34,583 bases of DNA from Acidimicrobiales bacterium (GTDB lineage: Bacteria > Actinomycetota > Acidimicrobiia > Acidimicrobiales > UBA8190). The stretch spans positions 1-34,583 of the forward strand of contig JARLGQ010000148.1 in assembly GCA_031292675.1 (NCBI GenBank), in the 5' to 3' direction. A program made the position numbers and the translations under genes. Below the pieces are notes generated by a model that was not told the origin of the DNA, did not search any database, and was given only the letters and a program-made list of their open reading frames with translations. This document shows positions 8,134 to 15,151 of the stretch, piece by piece. Position 1 is the stretch's first letter. Each line of letters begins with the position of its first letter.

Positions 8134-9278
8134 CGACCGTGTCGCCGGGCCACGCGACGCGGAGCGTTCCCACCCAGTCGATCGCCTTCGTCGACCTGGC
8201 CGCGCAGCACACGGAGATCGCAGCTGAGGTCGTGCCTTCCATGGACCAGGTCATGCGAGAGGGCTCGTTCATCAACGGCCCCGACGTCGGGGTATTCGAG
8301 GAGGCGTGGAGCCGATACTGCGGCGTGGCCCACGCCGTCGGAGTCGCCAACGGTACCGACGCTCTCGAGTTGGCCCTACGCGCCGTCGGGGTCGGACCGG
8401 GTGACGACGTGATCGTCCCCGCCAACTCCTTCATTGCCACCGCCGGCGCGGTGGCCCGCACCGGAGCGACCCCGCGCTTCGTCGACTGTGACCCGGTGCA
8501 CCTCCTGATGGACCCGGCGTCGGTCGCGTCGGCCGTCACGAAGCGCACCCGGGCCGTCGTGCCGGTCCACCTCTACGGCCAGTTGGCGCCCATGGACGAG
8601 ATCGGCGCCGCGGCCACGGGAGCCGGGCTCGTGGTCGTCGAGGATGCCGCCCAGGCGCACGGGGCCAGCCAGGGGGGGCGGCGCGCCGGGAGTTGGGGGG
8701 CAGCGGCGGCGTTCAGCTTCTATCCCGGCAAGAACCTGGGCGCCTATGGCGACGCAGGTGCCGTCGTGACCAGCTCCGGAGACATAGCGCGATCCGTCGA
8801 GGCGCTGCGGAACCATGGCAGCCTGACCCGCTACGAGCATCCAACGCTCGGGTTCAACTCTCGACTCGACACGCTCCAGGCCGTCGTGCTCAACGCCAAG
8901 CTGGCCCGATTGGACCGCTGGAACGCGGCCCGGCGCGACGCGGCAGGACGCTACGACGCGATGCTGGCGGGTGTGCCCGGCGTGGTACGACCTTCGACGC
9001 GCCAGGACAACGCCCACGTGTGGCATCTCTACGTGGTGCGCGTGCCCGAACGCGACCGCGTGCACGCGGCAATGCACGCCGCCGGGGTCCCGGCCGGTAT
9101 CCACTACCCCACTCCCATCCACCTGACGGGCGCCTTCGCCCCCCTCGGACACGCCCGAGGAGACTTTCCCGTGGCCGAGAGGGCGGCGGATGAGATCCTG
9201 TCGCTCCCGATGCACCCCCACTTGGACGAGGCGCAACAAGAGCGAGTGGTGGCGGCCCTGGCCGCTGCTCTGGGCTGA
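8130..9278 (+). CDS. DegT/DnrJ/EryC1/StrS aminotransferase (second copy)
   Basis: A protein of 382 aa from ATG 8130, which overlaps the stop of the previous gene by four bases; the open frame from 8028 is an extension. PLP features are the Lys in 'FSFYPGKNLGAYGDAGA' (about Lys201), the Asp in 'VVEDAAQAHGA' (about Asp172), and 'VGVANGTDALELAL'. 'FYPGKNLGAYGDAG' is the form typical of QdtB/FdtB/WbpE-like enzymes that aminate C3 of keto-sugars, and so differs from the first copy. The two genes are diverged, not a recent duplication. It is followed after eight bases by a WbpD/QdtC-like acyltransferase, giving a second amination plus acylation module. The substrate is inferred, since no C3-oxidising or ketoisomerase gene is present in the window. 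Confidence 0.93.
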   Translation: MTTVSPGHATRSVPTQSIAFVDLAAQHTEIAAEVVPSMDQVMREGSFINGPDVGVFEEAWSRYCGVAHAVGVANGTDALELALRAVGVGPGDDVIVPANSFIATAGAVARTGATPRFVDCDPVHLLMDPASVASAVTKRTRAVVPVHLYGQLAPMDEIGAAATGAGLVVVEDAAQAHGASQGGRRAGSWGAAAAFSFYPGKNLGAYGDAGAVVTSSGDIARSVEALRNHGSLTRYEHPTLGFNSRLDTLQAVVLNAKLARLDRWNAARRDAAGRYDAMLAGVPGVVRPSTRQDNAHVWHLYVVRVPERDRVHAAMHAAGVPAGIHYPTPIHLTGAFAPLGHARGDFPVAERAADEILSLPMHPHLDEAQQERVVAALAAALG

Positions 9279-9286
9279 GCCGTCCA

Positions 9287-9895
9287 ATGGACCCGTCGGT
9301 CTTCATCCACCCCCAAGCACTGTGCGAGAGCGACCGTGTGGGGGCTCGCACCCGCATCTGGGCCTTCGCCCACGTTCTTCCGGGCGCGGTCATCGGTGCC
9401 GACTGCAACATCTGCGACCACGCCTTCGTCGAGGGAAGCGTCCGGGTGGGCGACGGTGTCACGATCAAGAACGGCGTCCAGCTCTTCGACGGCGTCGTCG
9501 TCGAGGACGACGTCTTCCTCGGCCCGAACTGCATCTTCACCAATGACCGCAATCCCCGGGCCGCGGTGAAGAAGGGTGCGGACGAGGCCGTGCCCACCCG
9601 GTTGGAACGGGGGGCCACCGTGGGTGCCAACGCGACGGTCGTGTGCGGGACCACCCTCCACGCCTATGCCTTCGTCGGCGCCGGGGCGGTCGTCACCCGC
9701 AACGTGCCCGCCCACGCCATGATGGTGGGAAACCCGGCCCGGGCCGTCGGTTGGATGTGCAGGTGCGGGACGCGCCTCGGCGAAGACCTTGTGTGCGGCT
9801 GTGGACTTCGCTACCGGCTGCGATCCGCCCACGAAGGGCTCGAGCAGGTGCCGATGATGGGCTCTGCCCCTGACGAGGCCCGGGCAGAGCGATGA
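9287..9895 (+). CDS. WbpD-like hexapeptide N-acyltransferase with Cys-rich tail
   Basis: A protein of 202 aa, a left-handed beta-helix acyltransferase whose hexapeptide repeats start at residue 3 ('FIHPQALCESDRVGARTRIW', 'VLPGAVIGADCNICDHAFVE'). The block 'LGPNCIFTNDRNPRA' and the end of the helix 'MMVGNPARAVGWM' are typical of the WbpD/WlbB/QdtC group, which acetylates 3-amino sugars with acetyl-CoA. The C-terminus carries four cysteines in 'CRCGTRL' and 'CGCGLRYR' that could bind zinc, a tail seen in some members. It directly follows the second aminotransferase. Its stop overlaps the next ATG (9892-9895). Confidence 0.9.
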   Translation: MDPSVFIHPQALCESDRVGARTRIWAFAHVLPGAVIGADCNICDHAFVEGSVRVGDGVTIKNGVQLFDGVVVEDDVFLGPNCIFTNDRNPRAAVKKGADEAVPTRLERGATVGANATVVCGTTLHAYAFVGAGAVVTRNVPAHAMMVGNPARAVGWMCRCGTRLGEDLVCGCGLRYRLRSAHEGLEQVPMMGSAPDEARAER

Positions 9896-10950
9896 GCTCG
9901 GTCAGCGTGGTCATCCCTAGCTACAACTACGCCCACTATCTTCCCGATTGCGTCCAGAGCGCGCTGAGCCAGGCGACGACAGAGCTTGACGTCGAGGTCC
10001 TGGTCATCGACGACTGCTCCAGCGACGGGACCGCGATCGTCGGCGAGCGCCTGGCGGCAGGCGACCCCAGGGTCGAGTTCCGTCGCCACGAAAAGAACAG
10101 GGGCCACTTGGCGACCTACGACGAGGGCCTGACATGGGCGCACGGCGACTACTGCGTCATCCTCTCGGCCGACGACCTCCTCGCACCGGGCGCACTGCTC
10201 CGCGCGGCCCGGGTCCTCGACGCTCACCCGACGGTGGGCTTCGCCTATGGGCGGTCGCTCCGGTTCAAGGACGACGACAACCGGCCCCCGGCCCGCACCG
10301 GTGAACCGCGGCTGCGGATCTGGAAGGGGCGTGACTGGATCTCCCAGCGTTGCCGGACCGCCACGAATTGCATCTCGTCCCCCGAGGTCGTCGTCCGCAC
10401 CTCGCTTCAGCATCGTGTGGGCGGCTACCGCATCGACCTTCCGCACTCGGGTGATCTCGAGATGTGGCTCCGGCTCGCCGCCCACGCGGACGTGGCCTTC
10501 CTCGGGGGAGTCGACCAGGCGTACTACCGCATGCACGCGGCAAGCATGGCCCGGACACGCTTCACCACGCCGGCGGCCGACCTACGCCAACGCAAGGCCG
10601 CGTTCGACGCGGTGTTCGAGGACCACGGACGGTTCCTCGACAACCCGTCGCGACTGCGCGCCCAGGCCGGGCGGGCGCTGGCACGCGAGGCCCTGTGGGC
10701 GGCGTGCCACGGCATGGACCGGATGCAGATGGACGCCGCGGCCGTGGCGGAGCTCGAAGCCTTCGCCCTGGGCGCCGATCCTCACGCCCGGCGCCTTTCG
10801 GGCCACCGAGGGCTGCGGTGGAGGCGGGGCGTGGAACGCCGAGTGGGGTCCGGCATCCTCACCTGGCTCCCCCCCGCGTACGCCACGACCGCGGTCCACA
10901 GGCTCCAGGCCTGGCGGTGGTGGCGACGGTGGAACACGCATGGGGTCTGA
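9892..10950 (+). CDS. family 2 glycosyltransferase
   Basis: A protein of 352 aa. The GT-A fold starts at once with 'SVVIPSYNYAHYLPDCVQSAL', followed by 'EVLVIDDCSSDGT' (residues 36-47), and 'ILSADDLLAPG' with the metal/nucleotide-binding acidic pair at about Asp94-Asp95. 'DLPHSGDLEMWLRLA' is the usual catalytic-base region of GT2 enzymes. The C-terminal third is helical with no clear membrane helix, so it is probably a cytoplasmic or peripheral enzyme that adds a sugar to a lipid-linked glycan. Start and stop overlaps on both sides place it inside the amino-sugar operon. The donor is unknown, but one of the amino sugars made upstream is plausible. Confidence 0.92.
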   Translation: MSSVSVVIPSYNYAHYLPDCVQSALSQATTELDVEVLVIDDCSSDGTAIVGERLAAGDPRVEFRRHEKNRGHLATYDEGLTWAHGDYCVILSADDLLAPGALLRAARVLDAHPTVGFAYGRSLRFKDDDNRPPARTGEPRLRIWKGRDWISQRCRTATNCISSPEVVVRTSLQHRVGGYRIDLPHSGDLEMWLRLAAHADVAFLGGVDQAYYRMHAASMARTRFTTPAADLRQRKAAFDAVFEDHGRFLDNPSRLRAQAGRALAREALWAACHGMDRMQMDAAAVAELEAFALGADPHARRLSGHRGLRWRRGVERRVGSGILTWLPPAYATTAVHRLQAWRWWRRWNTHGV

Positions 10951-12148
10951 ACCGCCGGGTCTCGACGACGGGCGATCGTCAGGTGCCTGGGACCGGGTGA
11001 TCGTGCTGTGCGCGGCCAACAATTGGGACGGGATCAAGCTGGCCGACCAGCACATGGCCGAACACGTGCGGGCCCATGTGCCGGTGCTCTACGTCGACCC
11101 CCCGATGTCCCGGCTCACCCCCCGCAACCACCCGGAGCTCAGACCTGCCCTGGACGGCCCCCGGCTCCGTGTCGTGGGCCCGGGGCTGGCACGGCTCACC
11201 CCCGTGATCCCGCCCAAGGGACGGAGCGGGGCGCTCGTGCCCTTCACCGACCGGCTCCTGCGGCACCAACTGCGCCGTGCCCTCCTGGCGCTGGGCTCCA
11301 GACCGAGTGCCCTGATCGTGACCCACCCCGGCTGGCCCGCGTTCGGCGCGGCCGACGAGGACCTGGCCGTGTACTGGGCCCAGGACGACTTCACCGCAGG
11401 CGCGGTTCTGATGGGGCTCGACGTACGACGGATGGAGCGTGCCGAGCTCGCCGCGGCCCGACGCGCTGACATCATCATCACCTCCAGCCCGGCTGTCCGC
11501 GACCGTTGGGCGCAGCGGGGGTTCTCCTCCGACATGATCCCCTTCGGCTGCGACTCGGCGGCCTTCGGCCATGCCGATGAGCCCGCCTCCGACGTCTCGA
11601 TCCCTCCTCCTGTCGCCGGCTTCGTAGGCCAGCTCAACGCCCGCACCGACCTGGCTTTGCTCGAGGCCGTCGCCGGGGTGATGTCCCTCCTCATCGTCGG
11701 CCCGCGCGCGCCGCAATTCGAGCCGGCCAGAGTCGACCGCATGCTCGCTCGCCCCAACGTCCAGTGGGTCGGGCCGCAGCCCTTCGAGCGGCTGCCGGCC
11801 TACCTGGCCGCCGTCGACGTCGGCCTGGTGCCCTACGACCACAGCGAGTTCAACGTCGCGAGCTTCCCGTTGAAGACCTTGGAGTACCTCGCCGCCGGCG
11901 TGCCGGTGGTTGCGACCGACCTTCCGGCCACCCGTTGGCTCGGGACCGACCTGGTGGTCATCGAGGATGCACCGGGGCGCTTTGCGGCCGCAGCCCGATC
12001 GGCGTCCCGCTCACGGCGAGACGGGGTCGCCGTCGACCGGCGTCAGGCATTCGCGCGGAGACACGACTGGGCGGCTCGCGCCGAGCAGATGACGGCGCTG
12101 CTGGCGAGCGCGGCCCGCGGCGGGGCGCCGTCGCGCTCGATGCACTGA
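10940..12148 (+). CDS. GT-B (family 1-like) glycosyltransferase
   Basis: A protein of 402 aa from ATG 10940, overlapping the end of the GT2 gene by 11 bases; the frame is open much further upstream, but that part is antisense-like noise. The N-terminal domain includes 'DRVIVLCAANNWDGIKLADQHMAE' split over two elements and 'VPVLYVDPPMSR'. The middle has 'VYWAQDDFTAG' and 'RADIIITSSPAVRDRW'. The C-terminal donor domain has 'VGFVGQLNARTDLALLE' and 'FPLKTLEYLAAGVPVVATDLP', a typical GT-B nucleotide-sugar site. It resembles the TuaH-like teichuronic-acid transferases. It ends the operon six bases from the convergent methyltransferase gene. The acceptor and donor are unknown. Confidence 0.88.
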   Translation: MGSEPPGLDDGRSSGAWDRVIVLCAANNWDGIKLADQHMAEHVRAHVPVLYVDPPMSRLTPRNHPELRPALDGPRLRVVGPGLARLTPVIPPKGRSGALVPFTDRLLRHQLRRALLALGSRPSALIVTHPGWPAFGAADEDLAVYWAQDDFTAGAVLMGLDVRRMERAELAAARRADIIITSSPAVRDRWAQRGFSSDMIPFGCDSAAFGHADEPASDVSIPPPVAGFVGQLNARTDLALLEAVAGVMSLLIVGPRAPQFEPARVDRMLARPNVQWVGPQPFERLPAYLAAVDVGLVPYDHSEFNVASFPLKTLEYLAAGVPVVATDLPATRWLGTDLVVIEDAPGRFAAAARSASRSRRDGVAVDRRQAFARRHDWAARAEQMTALLASAARGGAPSRSMH

Positions 12149-12154
12149 CGCGGG

Positions 12155-12961
12155 TCAGATCGCGCCGACGCGCTGCGCCGCCTCCGATTCCTCCGCAACG
12201 GCGAGATCATCACGCGCGTCGGAGTCCACGCGGTTCGACAGCTCCTTCCACGTCTGGCGCAGGTGGGGAAAGCGTCTGGCCATCTCGGCCCGCAGCCGCC
12301 CCACCCGGTGCGCAGCCAGGAGCCGTGAGCGCGCCGGCAGGGAGACGAAGCTGTAGTCGGGATATGCGGCGTTGAAGGGCTGACTGCTCCATTCCTCGGG
12401 CGCAGGCGGGGCGAGCAGGGAGAACGCCGCGGCGCGATCGTCGAGGACGGCTTCGAGGCGCCAGTTGGGCTCGAGGCTCATGTGCCGAAACAACGGGGCC
12501 ACGGCCGGTACCGGGACATCGTCGAACACGAGCTGCCCGCCGATCTTGAGCATCCTGGTGATGTAGTACCAGTCGAGGGCGGGATAGGGAAAGGAGTGCG
12601 CACCGTCGATGAAGGCGACATCGAGCACCCGTTCGGCCGGCATCCCCGGGAGCACCTCGTCCGAGAGCCCGACCACCAACCGCAGCCGGCTGTGATCGAC
12701 CCCGATCCGATCGCAGTACTCGCGGACCCTCCGGTGCTCGTCGGGGTCCGGGCTGATGGCCGTGTGGTGCGCCCCCGACGCGGCGAAGACGACGGTCGAC
12801 GCCCCGCATCCCGTCTCGAGCGTCGTGCCACCGTCAGGCACAGAGCGCTGGATCTGCCTGAGCGTCTCGGGAAGCGAGTCCCATTTCGCCGCGCCGCGCT
12901 GGTGAAAGCTCGGCCGGTCCTTCTGGAGCCTTGCTACAACGTCCATCTTCTTTCCTTTCAC
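12155..12961 (-). CDS. class I SAM-dependent methyltransferase
   Basis: A protein of 268 aa. The SAM-binding motif is 'TLETGCGASTVVFA' at residues 47-60. A later 'LDVAFIDGAHSFPYPALDWYYI' and 'LKIGGQLVFDDVPV' place it in the Methyltransf_24-like group, whose members modify sugars or other small molecules. No membrane segment is seen. Its ATG is 28 bases downstream of the flippase stop on the same strand, with a purine-rich stretch (GAAAGGAAAGAAG) before it, so cotranscription is likely. The context suggests a glycan-modifying methyltransferase, but the acceptor cannot be told. Confidence 0.82.
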   Translation of the reverse strand: MKGKKMDVVARLQKDRPSFHQRGAAKWDSLPETLRQIQRSVPDGGTTLETGCGASTVVFAASGAHHTAISPDPDEHRRVREYCDRIGVDHSRLRLVVGLSDEVLPGMPAERVLDVAFIDGAHSFPYPALDWYYITRMLKIGGQLVFDDVPVPAVAPLFRHMSLEPNWRLEAVLDDRAAAFSLLAPPAPEEWSSQPFNAAYPDYSFVSLPARSRLLAAHRVGRLRAEMARRFPHLRQTWKELSNRVDSDARDDLAVAEESEAAQRVGAI

Positions 12962-12989
12962 ATCTCTTTCCGAGGTTCACGTTCGTGGG

Positions 12990-14549
12990 TCACAGTGCCA
13001 TCGCCCTCCGCTTCAAGCGGCGGGCCTCGAGGATGGGCACCCACAGCGACCTGATGACGGTCAGGTACACGGCTAGGCCCAGCGTGCCGCCGAGAGCCAG
13101 GCGCGCCATGTCAGGGAGGGGAAGATGCGAGACGACCGTCGCCACCACGGCGACGCACAAACCACCGGTAACGGGCCAAGCGACAGCCCGGCCAATGAGC
13201 CGAAGCGAGAACCCCTTGCGTCGAAGCGCCCACGCGAACGCCGGTAGCACGACCGCACCTGCCACTACCACGTGGCCGAGTCCCACACCCGCGATGCCGT
13301 GCAGATGGGCCCCGATGACCAGCGACGGGATGAGCGCCGCCAACCAAAGGCCCTGCAGGCCGAGCGCGGTCCGGCCATGGCCCGCCGCCACCAGGGCGTC
13401 GGTCGAGATCAGCGTGACGGCACGCATGGCGGCGAGGAGGGCGAGAAAGGTCAAGGCGGTGGCAGCGTGAGTCCACTTGGGTCCGTACAGGACACCGATC
13501 GCGGGCGAGCTGAGCGTCCCCAACAGGACGCAGAAGGGCAGCGTGACCGCCACGACCGCGCCCACCGCCTGGGCGAAGGCTCGGCTGAGCTCGGCTTGGT
13601 GGTGCTGCAGCTTGGCGAAACCCGCCAGCGAGACGTTGTTGACCGCTCCTGAGAACAGGGTCACCGGCCAATTCGAGACGTTCCATGCCAGAACGTAGAA
13701 CCCGAGAGCCACCGGCCCGAGCACGCGGCCGACGACGATGGTGTCGGTGTTGAGGGTGGCGACCACGATCAGCCCCGCGCCCGCAAGCGGCAGCCCGTGT
13801 CGGAGGAGGAGCCGTGCCGTGGGCCAGTCCAGGCCGGGTCGGTAACGGGCCGGCGCCCAGATGAACAGCACGCTCCCGATGACGAGGTTGCCGGTGATGC
13901 TGCCCCACGCCAAGCTGTAGGCGCCGAATCCCGCTTTCGCAAGCCCGATCGTCATGACGATGGCCACCACCATCGCCGCCACCTCACCCGAGGTCCGGAC
14001 GTGCACGCGAAAGGCGCGGTTGGACATGGCGGAGTTCACCGTGAACGCCCCGCTGATGATCAGTCCCACCGACATGAGCCGGATGACGCCGGTTCCGTCC
14101 GGCGTGTTGAACGCCCGGGCGAAGGCGGGGGCGGCGAACCAGAAGCCGGCGAACAGGACGATGCTGAATGCCATCACCACCGTGATCGCCGTCGGGGCCA
14201 CGTCGTCGAGGTCGTGGGGCCACCGGACGAGCGTCGGCTCGATGCCGATGTCGTTGATACTGGCGGTGACGGTGAGCGCCACGAATCCCACGGCATAGAC
14301 CCCGAAGTCCCGGGGCGAGAGGATCCGGGCCATGATCAGGCCCGTCAGGAACGTGCCGAAGCGCATCACGAAGGCACCGGCGAACGCCCATTTCAGGCCG
14401 CGCTTGACCAACGTCCCGAGCTCGCCCGGTCCGACCCCGGTGGAGGGGCCCTGGCCGGCCCCCGTGGCGGCTCGCCGGCGGAGCCCGTCCCCTTCGATCT
14501 CGGTGAGATCACAAAAAATAGCGGTATCATCACTGATAGTGCCGCCCAT
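12990..14549 (-). CDS. Wzx-like oligosaccharide flippase (MOP superfamily)
   Basis: A polytopic membrane protein with about 12-14 hydrophobic helices, beginning 'LVKRGLKWAFAGAFVMRFGTFLTGLIMARILSPRDFGVYAV', split here by strand but typical of polysaccharide transporters of the Wzx/RfbX type, which flip lipid-linked oligosaccharide across the membrane. The start is uncertain. The frame is open to ATG 14732, but codons before about 14500 have poor G/C third positions, and a perfect palindrome lies at 14704-14720. ATG 14549 is shown here; TTG 14411, which begins just before the family-like N-terminus, is a good alternative. With the 14549 start the protein has 519 aa. It supports the idea that the whole locus builds an exported glycan. 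Confidence 0.85.
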   Translation of the reverse strand: MGGTISDDTAIFCDLTEIEGDGLRRRAATGAGQGPSTGVGPGELGTLVKRGLKWAFAGAFVMRFGTFLTGLIMARILSPRDFGVYAVGFVALTVTASINDIGIEPTLVRWPHDLDDVAPTAITVVMAFSIVLFAGFWFAAPAFARAFNTPDGTGVIRLMSVGLIISGAFTVNSAMSNRAFRVHVRTSGEVAAMVVAIVMTIGLAKAGFGAYSLAWGSITGNLVIGSVLFIWAPARYRPGLDWPTARLLLRHGLPLAGAGLIVVATLNTDTIVVGRVLGPVALGFYVLAWNVSNWPVTLFSGAVNNVSLAGFAKLQHHQAELSRAFAQAVGAVVAVTLPFCVLLGTLSSPAIGVLYGPKWTHAATALTFLALLAAMRAVTLISTDALVAAGHGRTALGLQGLWLAALIPSLVIGAHLHGIAGVGLGHVVVAGAVVLPAFAWALRRKGFSLRLIGRAVAWPVTGGLCVAVVATVVSHLPLPDMARLALGGTLGLAVYLTVIRSLWVPILEARRLKRRAMAL

Positions 14550-14703
14550 CAGGGGTTGGAGCCAGAGCCCCTCGATCGAGGCGCCCGCCACTGCTCCATT
14601 GGCCGCTGAAGCCCGCTCGGGCCCTGCTTTGACCACTGTACGGGCTGAGTCGGTCACCATAAGAGGTCCACTGGGCTCCCGGAGGCGGGCGAGGCGTTTT
14701 GCA

Positions 14704-14720
14704 TCTCTCACAGTGAGAGA
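14704..14720. promoter_or_regulatory. perfect 8-bp inverted repeat, candidate operator
   Basis: TCTCTCAC, one base (A), then GTGAGAGA. It lies upstream of the likely start of the flippase gene and in a stretch with non-coding base use. Its compact dyad is what a homodimeric repressor site looks like. A second, smaller dyad (TATCA-tcac-TGATA) sits at 14525-14538 in an AT-rich patch. Function is inferred from symmetry and place only. Confidence 0.4.
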
Positions 14721-15151
14721 CGCCTCCGCCACGCTGGATACGTGGCAATCCCCGTCGCGAGGGGCGGGCGGGCGCCCGGCCCGCTCCGGGCCGGCCCACC
14801 CGGATCCAGGGGCCCCGGCGGCGTGCTCCGGATCCGCCTCCCGTCGTCAGGGCAGGCAGTGGGTCGAGCCCCTCCACCGGTCTCCCGCCGCGCGTCAGGG
14901 CGCACCGCATGTCAACACAATTCCTCGACACATCTCCCCCACACATCTGCGTCCCCCCACACATGAGCGTCGGGGCCGGCTTGGTCCCGCCCGGTGCGGC
15001 GCGGGCGCGCTCGTCTCCCGACGCTCTTGTTTGCGCTCTTTCCATGCGACTTTCCGTGCGCTTGTCGTGCGACGGGTGAAATCAATACGTTCGCACAACG
15101 TCCGCACAAAGCTCCCTGAAACTCCCCTCGCCGCCGTTACCATCTTCTGCA
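14721..15151. other. gene-free region between flippase and c-di-GMP gene
   Basis: About 430 bases (about 600 from ATG 14549) without a believable gene. ACACAT recurs at 14928, 14941 and 14959 within C-runs. The right end (15040-15110) is less GC-rich and carries a weak promoter-like pair (TTGTCG 15062-15067, 18 bases, TACGTT 15086-15091) and an 11-bp direct repeat listed separately. The region must hold the promoters for the divergent flippase and GGDEF-EAL genes. Confidence 0.4.
15089..15110 (+). promoter_or_regulatory. tandem 11-bp direct repeat, candidate response-regulator box
   Basis: GTTCGCACAAC is followed at once by GTCCGCACAAA; nine of eleven bases agree. Adjacent 11-bp direct repeats put two half-sites on the same face of the helix, as in boxes bound by OmpR/PhoP-family regulators. 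It lies about 40 bases before the GTG start of the c-di-GMP gene. Binding is inferred. Confidence 0.4.

Noticed and set aside
14928-14970. ACACAT repeats as an origin or integration site
   Set aside because: Only three short, unevenly spaced copies; no DnaA-box cluster, integrase or tRNA gene is nearby.
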